A stretch of 64,000 nucleotides of DNA from Cristatella mucedo (Eukaryota > Bryozoa > Phylactolaemata > Cristatellidae): the NCBI GenBank assembly GCA_009760855.2, contig WPIO01000022.1, forward strand, positions 2,235,001 to 2,299,000, in the 5' to 3' direction. Positions 24,180 through 37,304 of the stretch are shown here, one piece after another; positions within the stretch are counted from its first letter, which is position 1; each line of letters opens with the position of its first letter. Position numbers and translations under genes: made by a program. The notes under the pieces are model-generated. The model made no database searches, had not been told where the DNA came from, and saw nothing but the letters and a program-made list of their open reading frames with translations.

Positions 24180-24660
24180 CGGCAGCAAGCTGCCACCCAG
24201 ATTGTTGCAATTCCGTTTTGGCTGGGCTACCGAAAAGAGGCACTAGGCCACTGCAGCTCGCGATGAATATGGCTGATAGGCTAGTTAACAACTACATTAC
24301 ATTACAGGTCCTACAGGATTGACCACGTGTCTCCTTTGCTGAAGTAGCTTCGATGGCCTCCGGTTGATCAACGGTTGATCAACAGTTAACTTCTTATGCT
24401 GATCCACAGGGCTGCCACGGCTTGGCTCCTTCGTACCTAGCTCAACTACTGCACTAGTTTCAGCCTCCTCGTGTCTTCAGGTCATCTACAGACGATACAT
24501 TTAGCTGCTTGATAAAGGCGCTTTAAAGATTGTCTTCGACAGATGCTTTTGCTCTGCAGGACATAGACTGTGGAACTCACCTCCACAATTCTTACACAAT
24601 GCCATGTACTCTTTTGCTGCCTACTTCGGCACATCCTTTCCAGCAGTCCTGAGCTGCACG
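24180..24660 (+). mobile_element. LINE B 3' fragment
   Basis: Encodes CCNSVLAGLPKRGTRPLQLA (the SRLDYCNSLLAGLP-type motif of CR1/L2-like reverse transcriptases). Further on it parallels the copy at 40.4-41.2 kb (tcatctacagacgatacatt, atagactgtggaactcacct). Confidence 0.65.
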
Positions 24661-25427
24661 CACATGCATGCGCACACACACACGGGCACACACACACACG
24701 TACACCCGCGAACAAAGCAAAATGGCCACGAGAAATGCATGCAAGAATTTGTGTAAATGCAGCTCACGCGGCCAATGGAAATCATTAGAAGGGGGCATTA
24801 GAAAGCACGACGAACAACCCCTTCACCACTGCTTGAGCACAGAAGCACAAATGCCCGACGGCTGTACACCTTTGCGGTCCCAGGCACAGAGGGCATGCGA
24901 AACAGCGCCGAGTACTTGCGTGGCGCCAAAAAGTCCCCTGTCTTTTCGCATCCGCACAAGACGGACGCCTCGAGCTCGCCGATGCGACTACTGAGCGCAG
25001 GCAGCTATGCAGAGCAGCAGCAGGTGCTAGCTGGCTGGCGGCCGTCACGCCAGGCGACGCCCTTAAAGCGAGCATTGCCCCTCCCCAGCAGGGGACCCGA
25101 CGCCGGAGGCGGCCATGACTGGCACCCATGCGAGCCGGCGCACAATGTTGGTGGCGCCCGTGCGTCGCCTGCTGCCGAGTGCAAAGCAAAATTAAACAAA
25201 CATGGCCACGGCGGATGTATTGTTTCTGCGTCCAATGCACTGGCGGGCTGGGTGCAAGCCTCGGCTTGGCCTGGCTAGGGGCTCGAGCCTTGCATTAGGA
25301 GCTGGTCGAGTGGAGCAGTTTAACAATGAATGGCAGTGAGGAGTAATGGAGACACAAAAACGCCCAGGGCGGCCCAATTGCCAGTCTCACAAGCAGGGGT
25401 AGGACGCACACGCACACAAAACGGTGG

Positions 25428-25585
25428 GCTGATTTAACAGCCTCATTTATATAGAGGCAGAAGGGCCTTTACGGCTATCACCACCACTGAAGTGGTCAAT
25501 AAAAAATCGACCACTGTAGGACTCGAACCCACGACACGGGTCGCAAAGAACAAACGTCCTACCCCTCGGCACTAGCCAAGGTGCA
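25428..25585 (-). mobile_element. SINE S1 (tRNA-derived)
   Basis: The minus strand has box B gtgggttcgagtcctac and the conserved body ending in aatgaggctgttaaatcagc. Same layout as other S1 copies. Confidence 0.7.
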
Positions 25586-25774
25586 CAATACACGGCAGTC
25601 GGTTTAGTCTGTCTCTTTGTCCGGCTGTCTATCTATCGATCTGTCTATCTAAGGAAAAGGAGAAGTGAAAATGCGAAATGATTTTGCTCAAGCCTATCCA
25701 TGCAAACTACATCTGGATCAAAGCTCTGCATCATACCATCCACTTTTGTTTTACTTCAGTCGTTTAGTTCGCCG

Positions 25775-25915
25775 AGCTGGTTTGGTCTAGCGGTTAAGGT
25801 GCTCGCCCCGACTAAGGTCTGACTGAGGTCGTGGGCTCGAGCCCCGAGGCATATGTGAAGCGACTGAATAGAGATTAAGTTATCTTGGGCGCTATATAAA
25901 TGAATTATATCTATT
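25775..25915 (+). mobile_element. SINE S2, best-preserved copy
   Basis: Box A-like tggtctagcggttaaggtgc and box B-like gtcgtgggctcgagcccc are about 35 bases apart. They are followed by gcatatgtgaagcgactgaa and the LINE A-like tail (agattaagttatcttgggcg). Confidence 0.8.
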
Positions 25916-25924
25916 TAGTTGTGT

Positions 25925-26245
25925 CTTGAACCCACATCAAATCCTTTGGAAGCTGAACCTTCACTTCTTATGCACCTAAAGCCTAAAACTTACTCCTGAC
26001 GTCACGACATACCCAGACTTGGTGACATTCAAACAGAAGCTACAAATGCACCTGATCCTTACAGCTATTGCTGGGTCCGAGTGAATTGCCCTCTGTGTGC
26101 TTATGCGTGCCGACACCGGGCATATTATAACTCACCAGTTGACATATTTCCTTTCAAATATACTGCATGCAAAGTGCCTAGAAAGAAATTTATTTCTCCT
26201 GTGGTGCTATAGAAATGTCTAGTTATTATTATTATTACTACTATT
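25925..26245 (+). mobile_element. LINE A 3' end
   Basis: Corresponds to the ORF end (gcacctaaagcctaaaactt, ttcaaacagaagctacaaat), the 3' UTR (gtgcttatgcgtgccgacac) and the tail with ATT repeats. It starts right after the S2 copy. Confidence 0.75.
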
Positions 26246-27088
26246 ATTACTATTGCTCACTTGTAGAGGCAAGAGAAGCAGCCTCCTGGTACCTCGAACA
26301 GCTGAGCTCAGTCAGCACCGTATCACTCATATCAAAGGAAAACCTTTAGCACAGCAGTGGCAGCGAGTCTGTCATGCAAGACGAGTTTTTAGGGGTGCCT
26401 TTTAGTAGCCGAGGTCGTAGGTCAGGATCCGAGGGTTACACAATCTTCTTTCACTACAGCGCTACAATATCCTTTTGGAATGCAATAGTACTATACGAAA
26501 TTCGGCTAACAGTGTAACGTCTACGTACGATGTTTACAGTGGCAATACCATCTTTTGATTTAGAACTGAAGGTATGATTTGATTAGGTAGAACTAACGAC
26601 CTATTGTATGCCCACAGTGATTCCACTAGATCAACCTCTACCGGTCCGCATTATCGGCGCAGAACTTACTCGACGCACACACAACTGACTGCAATTTTCA
26701 TACGAGCGAAAGCGCAGGATTTCTATGAGCAGCGAGCGCGGGCATTGTCGAGCACTCGGCGCCTGTCACATGACGCCGAGGCAAGATGGACAGATAAGTT
26801 GGACTCCTTCCTTTCTGTCGCCTCCACCCTCAGAGTGAGGCCGGCAGGTTGCGCGCAGGCTCAGCACTGTACAGGTCATCTGCTAACCTGCAGGTGAGCC
26901 TTCGATGAGGTAGCGCGCCGTCGTCGCCATTGCATCCCAAGCGTCGCTCCTGCCCCCTGGTCTCTCTGGCTGCCCTGCAAGTCCGAGCCACGTGCACCGT
27001 CAATGCATGCAGCAGAGGCAGTTAGCGTCGCTGCTGTTGCTATGGCTGCCGCTGCTGCAACGGTCACTGTCGCGTCAGAGCTTCTCAC

Positions 27089-28210
27089 CGTCGGTCCGTC
27101 GCTCGTACGCAGCGCACATGAGCAGGATGTCCTCCAGTCGCCGGCGCTCACGGCGTTCGGCCTCCTCGGCCAGCACCCGCTCCTCCACCGAGCGACTGTG
27201 CTTGTAACGCAGCGCCGCCGTGTCCGCCACCAGCGGCTGCAGATGGGCTGCACTGCCCGGCTGGTGCAGCGGAAACGAGGGCGCCTGCCGCTCGCTCCGA
27301 GCGAGTCCACGGTACGCAGCAGCCGTCGGCGCTCGCAGGACGTCGACGTAGTCGCAGTCATCCTCGGCGTAGCCGCAGCCGAAGAGGTCGTCGGCCCAGC
27401 CACCGCCACCGCGCTCGGTGCTTGGCGTCACCTGGCCACTGCCGCCGGTCTCATCGTCGGCAGCCAGTGCTGTGGCCATCGAGCTGGTGCTGCCCCACAG
27501 CGACGTCTCTGTGCTCAGCATGGACAGCGTCTTGATGTCGTACGACGGCGTGCGGCCGCCGGGCTGCAAGCCTCGTCGGCGCTGCAGCGGCGGCGGCAGC
27601 AGCAGCAGCTGGCCTTGCCTCAGACAAGCCTCGTCACCGGCAGCATTAGCGGTGGCGGAAGCAGAAGCAGTAGCAGCAGTGGCGACAGGGGAAGCACTAG
27701 CCAAGGCAGCTTCGGCGGGCCTGCTTTGCACGCCCACTTCACAGCCGCTCCACTCGCTGTTGCTGCTGCTTGTGCTGCCTCCGCTGCTACTGCTGCTGCT
27801 GCTGCTGCTGTTACTATCTCTCCTCTCACGATAGAAGCCCTCGAGTGCAGCAGCTGCAGCCTCGTCGGATGAGAGTGGTGCACTGCCGCTAGCGCACTGG
27901 GCGAATAGCTTCTCGCTGACATAGCTCAGATATGCAGGCTTCTCGGAGGAGGAGGAGGAGTCAGCCGGCAGGGGAGCTTGCCACGGGGCGCAGCCGTCGG
28001 GTAGCTCCCTAGCAGAGCCCTGGCGACCGCCTCTGCCGCTCCCTGGCGACGAGAGGGTAGGGTCAGACCTCTTGAGCTTGCTCGCAAAGCCGGTGTCCTC
28101 TCGAGCGTCGACGTCATCGCAAGCATCCCCGCTCGAGCGCCCACCGAGTGCTCTGGTGTTTTGCCAGAGAACCGACTCGGAATCATCAGAGGAAGGACCG
28201 TTCTTGAAGT
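27089..28210 (-). CDS. PHLDB1: PHLDB1-like large exon: Ser/Ala-rich linker ending in conserved charged helix
   Basis: A 1122-bp open exon with acceptor catcttgcag and donor GACG|gtgaga, phase 1 to phase 1. The first three quarters are low complexity, with a run of nine Ser, Ala/Thr repeats and acidic stretches. The end reads SVEERVLAEEAERRERRRLE followed by DILLMCAAYE. It matches the family's hallmark segment RLREQEMERLERQRLETIL-LCAEY, which starts the helical part of LL5 proteins. A segment RTPSYDIKTLSMLSTETSLW recalls the Ser/Thr-rich YDTLSLESSDSMETS motif that vertebrate proteins carry nearer the C-terminus. The codons CAG, GCA and AGC in repeats explain the length variation expected here. 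Confidence 0.88.
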
Positions 28211-28231
28211 CTGCAAGATGAGAGCGCACAC

Positions 28232-28292
28232 ATCTCAAGCAATGGTGCAACCTGAAGTGGTGCAACCTGAAGTGGTGCAACCTCCTGAGTGG
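28232..28292. repeat. short tandem repeat, about 17-bp unit
   Basis: gtggtgcaacctgaa is repeated about three times just upstream of the largest exon. Confidence 0.8.
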
Positions 28293-28650
28293 TGCACGAT
28301 GAAACCTGCTGCTGCTGCTGCGGGCGATTGCAGGGCAATTGCATGAGCAGACCGGGACGCATCCAATCGGTCCGGCAAGTTCACTCACACCTGCCACGGG
28401 GGGGGGGGCAACTCGTCACCGAAACGGATGCAGATGCGCCGGAATGCCAGCTAGCTGCTCGTGAAAGCCTACATCTGGCTGGTGGCCCATGTCTATCTGC
28501 TGCCGATCGTGGTTGCTGTTGCTGCTGTCCTCGACTATAAACCGGACTCTAGTACTATTTTGGCGGCCCTTAATTCGTCGTCTGCCTGGGCACTCCGAAC
28601 TGTGGTGATGCGCTCGGTAAAGCTTGAGCAATGTTTTACAGATCATTCAG

Positions 28651-28745
28651 AATAATAATATAATAATAATAATGCATTTGACATAGCACCCTCAGAGAGC
28701 TCAATCTCTTTCTAGGCACTTTACATTTGCTGCAAACGAAGAAGG
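28651..28745 (-). mobile_element. LINE A tail
   Basis: Minus orientation: ATT repeats, then the signature (caccctcagagagctcaatc, tctttctaggcactttacat). It lies upstream of the largest PHLDB1-like exon. Confidence 0.75.
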
Positions 28746-29027
28746 AGACGCATGCAGATCTCGTCACTTAGGTGAGCTAATGATGCTGGATATCTTCAAT
28801 AATGGGACCTAGCCAGTTAAAGAAGCCTCGGCTCAAGTAATGCTCTGAGCATACTCCTGATTACCTGAGTCTAATCTTAGCTGCATTCACGCATAATCTT
28901 AGCTGCATTCATGCACAAGCGAACACGCACTCGCATGCACACAAGTGCAGACACACACACACACATGCTCACACATACAGATTTTTGCTCTTGCGAGCCC
29001 CGGCACGAACGTGCACACATACGTACA

Positions 29028-29029
<2 letters not shown>

Positions 29030-29080
<51 letters not shown>
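29030..29080. repeat. (CT)n microsatellite
   Basis: 51 bases in the intron downstream of the last FHA exon's neighbourhood, preceded by CA-rich DNA. Confidence 0.95.
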
Positions 29081-29084
<4 letters not shown>

Positions 29085-29343
29085 TCCTGGTTGCCACGTT
29101 TACACACGATGACAAACAAGGTCATGCCAGCTGTGGCAAGTGAGCTCGCGCTGGGCCAGCTGCGGTTTGTTTGCCCTCAGGCTTCGCCACTTGTGCCAGG
29201 CTCAGGCGACACTCTGCCTCTACGCTGAGTTGTGCCTCGGCTGCAGGCGACAGGGAGCGAGAGCAGCAGCAGCAGCGGCAGCAGCTGCTGCTGCGGCAGC
29301 AACGGCAGCGCAGGCAGAGTGTGCTGCTGCCACTTGCCTCCAC

Positions 29344-29463
29344 CGTACTGAAGTGGCACCATCGAGACGCGGCTGCTAGCCGGCAGGATGTTACGCAGCT
29401 GTGCTGCCTGTTCCGGATGATTGAAGCGGTAGTAATTCGACCTACCGATGCATATCATGCAAC
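29344..29463 (-). CDS. PHLDB1: PHLDB1-like exon: end of FHA domain
   Basis: A 120-bp exon beginning after acceptor cttgtttcag and completing the previous phase-1 codon to give GCMICIGRSNYYRFNHPE, then QAAQLRNILPASSR. This is the diagnostic last FHA strand of the family (human GCMLCLGQSTFLRFNHP). The donor is inferred at TACG|gtggag because only this site gives the phase-1 end needed by the next exon. It is a weak match to consensus, so the 3' end is less certain than the 5' end. Reading on past it gives a Leu-rich tail that looks intronic. Confidence 0.82.
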
Positions 29464-30784
29464 CTGAAACAAGAAGTCGTGTGACGAATCTGCCAAAGGC
29501 CACCCGTGCTCATCGATGTACGTGAGGCCCGCAGGACACGGCGCCCCTCACGCCGAGGTAAAGAGCAATCTTTGACGGAATCACTCGGACTGTTGCACAG
29601 CAGCTGCTGTACACACTGCATCCATACGAGAAGCGACACGAGTGGCAGTCGAAAGCCGAGTGGACAGTTATGCCACGAGAGGCACACATCACACGATACC
29701 AGCAGGAACTTGGCAGCAGCATCGGCAAGCAGAAAACGACGGAGAGCAGAAATGATTGGTTGACATTTGTGCTGCGCTGCTGCCCCGACTCCTGGTAGAC
29801 TTCAATCAAGCCATTCGCTGAATGCCTCCAGGCGATCGCTCACTCGCTCACACGTTAGGGCCGATGCTGAAGTAGCAGCTGTTTTTTCCCAACTGAACAG
29901 AGGAGCAGCCCGAAGGGCCTGTCCGAAAGCAGCTGGCTGTCGAAGCTTGCAGCCTGCACTCACATCCGGTGTCAGGCAGCATCTCACCACTGACAGCAGT
30001 CCTTCCCAGCTGCTGCTACTGTGGCTGCAGCTACCAGCACTTAGTATAGCAGGGGCAGTGCTTCCACTCTTCTACGGTTTGAGCTTGGCATACTGCCATG
30101 GCGTGCACAACTAGAGGACGGTAGAGGCATCGTATGCTAAGAGCTGTACATTTGTCGACATCTGCTACATACAGCTATGACTCATGGCTTCAGCATTCGG
30201 CAGGCCATTCACGGTAGCGGCTAGACCGATGGGAGCCAGATGTAGAGGGTAACCAGACCCATTGTAACCAAGAGCTCTAGCCCAGGCCATAGCAGATGCC
30301 TGCAAGAGAGGGCTATTCTGCGATGACTTCGCCGGCGAAAAGCGAAACAGCTGCTGCTGAATCCACTGCAAATGAGCCATCCGGTCATTCGGCCGCCTTC
30401 CTAGGATTAATCCACAGAGGGAGGGGCCAGACATTCCCCTAGCCATTGAGGTAGCTAAATATAGCACGGACGAAGAGGCCTCCCTTGGATGGCTCCCCGA
30501 CCGACATGCTCCTTTCGCTTTGGGTCCGAGGGGCCACGCCCCCCCCCCCCAGGGTGCTGGCGATCGACGAGAGCTCTTGCCTCTAGCCTGATGCAAGCTT
30601 GCAATCTTCCAAGGAATGCTGCCCATTCAATTCATCGCAGCTGCTTTGGATGCCATGGGTCGCTGCAGCTCCAATAACGCTGGAGAGTCGGTAGCGATGG
30701 CAGCAAGAGCATGCTTCAGCTCAAATCAATCTTTGTCCAATCACCCTGATAGTGGCAAGCTCTGGCTCTTAGTGCTCCGCGTGT

Positions 30785-32075
30785 TCATAACAATATTAAG
30801 AATGTCAACAAAATCATTACAGCAGCTCAAGAGAGCCAAATTTCTTTCTAGGCACTGTACATACGTTGAAAAGGAAGCCTGTCGATTGATTAGCAACAAC
30901 GTGCACAGCTTCAGAACAGACAGACACACAAAGGACAATTCACTCGGACGGAGCTAAGGAGCAGGTTGGCTTTGGGCTTCTGTTTGAATGTCATCAAATC
31001 AGGAGCTGGTGCGCTGTCTGTCGATACTGAGTTTCAAGCTTTGCAAAAATGTACGGTCTCTTAAAGATATTTTTTATAAGTTTGCTGTGGGCACAACCAA
31101 ACGCCGAGAGTCAGTAGAGTGTGTACTTCACCAAGAGGCTTGATTAGGAAGTAATTCGGATAGGTTCCAGGGCAAAAAAAGGAGCTACAAAAAAGTGATT
31201 GTCAGAATCTTGAAGTTTGTACGGTGTTCGATGGACAGCCAGTGGGGCTGAGATGAGAAAGGGCAATCAAGGCCGCAATTGTGATGTTACAACAGGCGGG
31301 CCTAGCTGCCTAGTTTTGCATCAACTGCAATCGTCTTATTGCCCGGCCAGGAAGACCTGCGAGTAAGTTACCGAAGTATTGTCGGGATGCCACGATTGCA
31401 TGAACCAGGTTGACCGTGCTGTACTTGTCTAAGCAACCCTAATTTGTGCACGGTAGGGAGCTAAAAACAAGCCGATCGACTGAAGATTGAATGAAAATTG
31501 ACTGTAGTGAAACGTCATTTTGGAAGAAGGCTCCCGGATTCTGTACAGAGGCTGCAGGGGGCCGGACGAATCCATTTTATGTGCTAGGCTTTCCAATTAC
31601 TGAATAACGAAATGCATGGCTGTAACTAGTACGCTAGTGTTATGCCATTAAATTTGATAAAGCTTGCTGCCATTTAAGTGCGAACGTCAGCAATACCTGC
31701 AGCAAGGAAGTTAAGAGAGTTCGACGTACTGTACACCCAGAAAAGATCTAAGCACAGCTTCATACCATCAGCATACAAATGAAAGCCTAGATTGAAGCTT
31801 GGCGATTATATCAGCAAGAGAGAGAGAGAGAGAGAGCACTAACTATGACAAGAAGAAGAGGTGAACCTAAAACAGATCCTTGGGGCATGCCAAATTTCAG
31901 TGGCTCACTGGATGACGGTTGGCTGCTCGCATTTACTCTCTGAATTCTTCCACTGAGATAAGACCAAAACCATAGCAACATAATGCCTGCGATGCCTAGA
32001 CGCGATGACAGATTGGATGATCAGCGATATCGAAAGCTGCCGTCGATCACCAAAGTTAGTTTGCTCAGTCGTTGA
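30785..32075 (-). mobile_element. LINE A-related old copy (subfamily A2)
   Basis: It parallels the 13.0-14.5 kb copy block for block (tttctttctaggcactgtac, aagcctagattgaagcttgg, ttccactgagataagacc, atatcgaaagctgcc) but is far more diverged. A short GA array (31817-31836) is embedded. Its 3' UTR resembles the copy at 62.2 kb more than the A-type tail. Confidence 0.75.
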
Positions 32076-32849
32076 GCCGACTCAACAGCAGGACCCTCTA
32101 CTCACTGTGCGGTTCATATTAGACGTACAGTGCATGTCAGATACGTCGTGCTGAGTGCAAACGTGCATGTTACTGAGTGTATTTCGAGCATTTCATTCTT
32201 CGGATTGGCAAGACCAGTTTTCAAAAACTGTGATCTCACAAGATTTTCAGGCTAATGATAATGTTTTCACTGTAGCCAAAGTGTAGAAGCAATATCAGCC
32301 AAACATACTTGCAAATGCCCTTACCTGAGAACGTCCATTAAACAGAAGTTACTGCTGATTTTTTAACCGGCTCTGACCAATGGGAAGAGAGATGGTGCGG
32401 ATATAAATTCGAAGGGCAAAATGCCTTTTCCTAGTTCAACACTGTTGGTAGAAAGTTAAATTTCCTTTGATATGGCCAAGATTCTCTGGCGTGGGTGAAC
32501 ACTTTAAAGTATTTTTGCATCCACAAGGCAAGCACAAGTATTAAAAGCTAACTGTTGCAAATCCGGGAAAGCATTGAAACACAGCTTGAGGTATGAGGAA
32601 GTAATATAAGTAAAAAGAACCACATAATTAAACTAAGCTGAAGGTTTAACGTTTAGTTAAGGTAGAAGTTTAACCATCTCCCTTTCTCCTTTCTATGAAG
32701 AGAAACAATAAAAAATTAATGAGGTAAGCATTCGTTTTCGGGAAAAAAAACTCTTTCAATAAGAATGGCTTCCGATAAAGAAAAAGCCTAAGTGCTCCGA
32801 ATATATGCACAACTATTGCAGATAGCCAGCCATGTGAGAGACAGACAAT

Positions 32850-33290
32850 GCATGCATGTATGTATCTCTGTCTGTAACTCCACAAAGCCACAAAGACTAT
32901 GTGGGTGTTATGCAGACGACTTTTTGTATAGTGCACTCACAGCCTAAGCGGCTTTCGGTAAGCATTCGGTAGCCAACAGACTTCATCTCACGAAACAAAG
33001 AGAAAGTGGGAAGCATAGCAGAGTCAGGAGAGCAGTTGAGCTAGTGATTAGCATGGAAATAGCAGTTCAGGACTGTTGGAACGGATAAGCCATAGTCGGC
33101 AGCAGAACAGTAGTTGTCGTTGCGTAAGAATCGTGGAAGTGAGCTCCACAGTCTAAGACCTGCAGAGCACAAGCTTCTGTTGCCAACGGTCTTTAAGCAG
33201 AGGAATGGAGCGGCTGATTTATTGTCCATTCATGATCTGAGAGCGTGAGGAGGCTGAAACTGGTGCAGCAGTTCAGCTTCGTATGAAGGA
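32850..33290 (-). mobile_element. LINE B 3' end
   Basis: The minus strand encodes FLCLKTVGNRSLCSAGLRLW and SSLPRFLRND, the usual C-terminal GxRSFxxxGPRLWNSLP motif of CR1/L2-like ORF2 proteins. The conserved 3' UTR ends at cagagatacatacatgc. Confidence 0.75.
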
Positions 33291-33589
33291 GCCAAGTCGC
33301 GGCCTTGGCCTAGTGGGGCAGCGTAAGCTGCAGGGGGGGGGGCAGGGGGCCGAATGCCCCCCTCGGCTTCCCAATACTACTTAGGTCCAACGTTCTTATG
33401 CCTAAAAGACGTCTTCACTGCACTGCAGCTGCAACACCCCATAAAGTCGATGAACCCGTTGATACACTTTCAGGGTATGTTCACTAGTTCACCACAGCAC
33501 GAGTTGGCTTATGGCCCGAACTATCACTTGAGGCAGAGTCGTGTCGCAGAAGCTGCTGCCAGTGCAATTGCTAACTGTCTGGTCGGCTG

Positions 33590-34001
<412 letters not shown>

Positions 34002-34390
34002 GAGAAGCAGCTTCAGTCAGCTTCTCAGAACAAAGGCTTCAGATTGCACCTTGCCAGCAAGTGGTCCAGAGTCTGGCCACTGCATCAGCTAAGAGGAGCC
34101 CCGGCGCAGCCCGGACGTGCCTCGTGCACGGTCATAGCAGGGCGAATCACAGAGTCAGAGGAGATGGACACCATTGGACACCAAGTGTCCACGCTAAAGC
34201 ACGGCACGCCACCATGACGAGAAGCGAAGAACGTGAGAAGTCGTTAAGAATTGGGGTTTCACATCGCAAGACTTCGGCGGGGCTTCGAGTTGTCTATCAG
34301 TACCTGATAAGAAATATCTTTCTGACCCATGCTTGCTATCGGGCATGTGACCTGCCGGCTGAGAGATTTACGGTACGGATATCCTATCCT

Positions 34391-34490
34391 TGAGTGGGCG
34401 ATCCTTAATTGCCAACTGCAAGTGGTGGTGATAGTGGTTAGGGCTCGTCTGCCACTATACAAATGAGGCTATTAAATCAGCTATTTTCTA
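34391..34490 (+). mobile_element. SINE S1, 3' part
   Basis: gggcgatccttaattgcc, gtggtggtgatagtgg and aatgaggctattaaatcagc match the body and end of S1. The tRNA head is missing. Confidence 0.6.
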
Positions 34491-34918
34491 TCTTGTGGCG
34501 TCATCGCATGGCAGCACTGCAAGGCTGGGCTTTCTTTCCACCATAGACAGCACAGACAGACAGCACCTTCTGACTTCATTGCAAGAGGGTTTCCAGCAAG
34601 CTGGCGCTATAGCAGCCACAATTTGAAAGCGAGGCATCTTAGGGCATCTGCCTTCGACAGAGCACGGTCGGGTGCCCTCGGTAGTACTGCTCAACTTGGA
34701 GCCAATGCTATGTCCTTGACACTTTAGGCTCGGAGACCTGGTCCTTGCAAGTGGTGCCACGATTGACCGCCAGCACACATGCTACTGATGATTGCAGCTA
34801 GTGCCGAGGACCAGCATGATGGACTAGCACCGGGAAGAATCCCGCCCAACAAGACTGCACCTTTAACCGATCAAACGACAAGAGCCAAGGCCTCTTGCAG
34901 TCCATCCAAAGAGACACG

Positions 34919-35226
<308 letters not shown>

Positions 35227-35651
35227 GCTAGACCTGCCGACTGATTTGGTAGCATCTTAGGCTGGTGGTACCGGGCTTCCTTGGTCGGCGATCGGTCACT
35301 TGGATTGTTCACTGCTGCATCGTGAAGCCCTCTGATCCCCAACTCTCCAAGTGACTTACTTCCTATGCAAACTCAAAAAGGCTTCAAAACTTGGAACGTT
35401 TGATATTATCCCCCCAACGTGATAGACTCGTATCGGCAAATTCAATTGAAGGAGAGTAGCTCTACAGTTCTTCGAATGGGCATATGCAGTGGCTGAGCCA
35501 TGATTTTCATCTAGGGGGAAATAAAGAACCAACAATTTTTTTTATTTTGTGGTGACAAGACCTGCAAAACTTTTACGCAGGCAGGCTAGACCCGAAATTC
35601 ATAAAAACAATCACGGGGCAAAATCACAGTATCTATTTAACACGAACTCGG

Positions 35652-35755
35652 CTGTGGCTCATCGAGTGGAATTAAGACATAATTTCGTCGTTGGTGACGG
35701 TTGATGCAAGTAGAAATAGGGGGCGGTCCAGGTTGCTGCTGCCACCCCCTCTGGC
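35652..35755 (-). repeat. dispersed repeat R, copy 1
   Basis: Shares gacataatttcgtcgttggt, gacggt, aatagggggc and the ccaggt...gctgccacc block with 60.93-61.04 kb. Class unknown. Confidence 0.5.
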
Positions 35756-36088
35756 TCGGGCAATGAGTATATGGACAGGCAATCGTTACAAGGTTCAGTG
35801 AGATGTACACATCGTTTGGCCTTACGCTTGCGGCAGCTAGCTATCAGCTGCATTTGGACAGGTCGTTGCAGCTGCCGTCCTTGTGTGCCTTTAGTCTCAC
35901 ACTAAAGCGCCTAGCCCGCTCTCGCGCGAGATGAGGAATGTGATGCCTTGAACTCCTGCTGGAAGCGGCTTCCAGCTCGAGACATCCGACATGCAAATGC
36001 TGAAGCCACCGCTCGCTGCTTTACTACTGCCATCGCACAGCAGCTACAGGTCTGCATGGGCTCCTCGGACCCGCGCGGATCCGCCTAC

Positions 36089-36280
36089 CTTGCGACAAGA
36101 TGGTGGGCCTCTCGACGCGCGCTCCGTCGATCGTGAGCAGGCAGCTGGCTCCGCCGGCCGCTGCCGCCGGCTCCAGGATCACGAAGCCGTCGTCGTTTCG
36201 TATGCGGCAGTGGTCGCGCTGCACGCCAGTTCCAGCCACCACGATGTCGCGGTCAGGGGAGCTGCCCAGCGTCGTGAGTC
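36089..36280 (-). CDS. PHLDB1: PHLDB1-like exon: central FHA domain
   Basis: A 192-bp exon with acceptor tcgcttgcag and donor CAAG|gtaggc, entering and leaving in phase 1. It encodes GLTTLGSSPDRDIVVAG, GVQRDHCRI and then LTIDGARVERPTILSQG. These line up with beta strands 3 to 9 of the PHLDB1 FHA domain. The family's retained His (RDHCRI) is present, but the canonical phosphothreonine-contacting Arg after the first Gly is Ser (LGSS), as it also appears to be in vertebrate PHLDB1. The 7.1-kb intron before it and 6.6-kb intron after it split the FHA fold into three exons. Confidence 0.9.
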
Positions 36281-36785
36281 CTGCAAGCGATTGGGAATGG
36301 AGGATGCTGTGAGGGAGCGAGAGCCTCTCGATCCGGCCTCGATTCGGCACTGCCTGGCTTCGCGAGCAGTGATGCAAGCGAGACAACTCGGACCGTCGTC
36401 GTCGTCGCCGTAACCGGATCTCGGCTATGTTTCCAGAAATGGAATTTATTCTCGGCTAGTCTATTAATAGAGTCCATGTTTGTGTGCGTGTCATAATTTG
36501 AGGCCGGCATGTTTTAGATCCTATATAAGGGTTCGATAGACTGAGAGAGGAAAACTCAGATGATTGCAGACCTTTGGAGCATCCAGTTTCGAGCAGCGCT
36601 TACATTAGCAGGTAACTCGTGACCGACGCCCTTGTTATAGCATTGCCATCGTAATTGACGTCGGTTATCTGCTGCGCATACCAACGAGCATTCACCGTTT
36701 CGATGCTTCAGCGAGCTGTGTTCTCCCAGGCGCTAGTCCTACAAGCTCGGTCATGTGACTTTGACCCCGACACTAGTTAGTATTT

Positions 36786-36887
<102 letters not shown>

Positions 36888-37256
36888 AATCACTCAGACC
36901 AGCACTGTCCCATGCATTTGCAGTAACCCACTCTTGCTCGCGCATAGCAGTAGAGCAGGAGAGCAGCTGGCTCAATCCTTGGTTTTCATTCCATGGAGGA
37001 GGGAGCGTGTATGCGCGTTGCGTCAGTGGCTCGCTGGGAGGCCAGGCTGGATCTCAGCCCGGCCGGGCTTCCCTGTATCCAACCTCCTGCCGGCAGCGCT
37101 TCCCGACATCTCTATTCAGGGCTAACGCTACTGGTAGCACCTCAGAATGGTGGCAGCAGCAGTCGGATTTTTCAAGCGCAGTCGGCCACTGGAGCGGCAA
37201 GCTTTTCCTTTCGGTAATACTTCAAGGGGCGATCGCCGAGCACCTTGGACGTTTCG

Positions 37257-37304
37257 CTCCTCCTCCTACTCCTACTCCTCCTCCTCCTACTCCTCCTCCT
37301 ACAA
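37257..37304. repeat. (CTCCTA)n-like repeat
   Basis: Imperfect ctcctc/ctacta hexamers. Confidence 0.8.

Noticed and set aside
27003-27872. Plus-strand 289-codon frame
   Set aside because: Antisense shadow of the largest PHLDB1-like exon; Ala/Ser-rich because of the coding repeats on the other strand.
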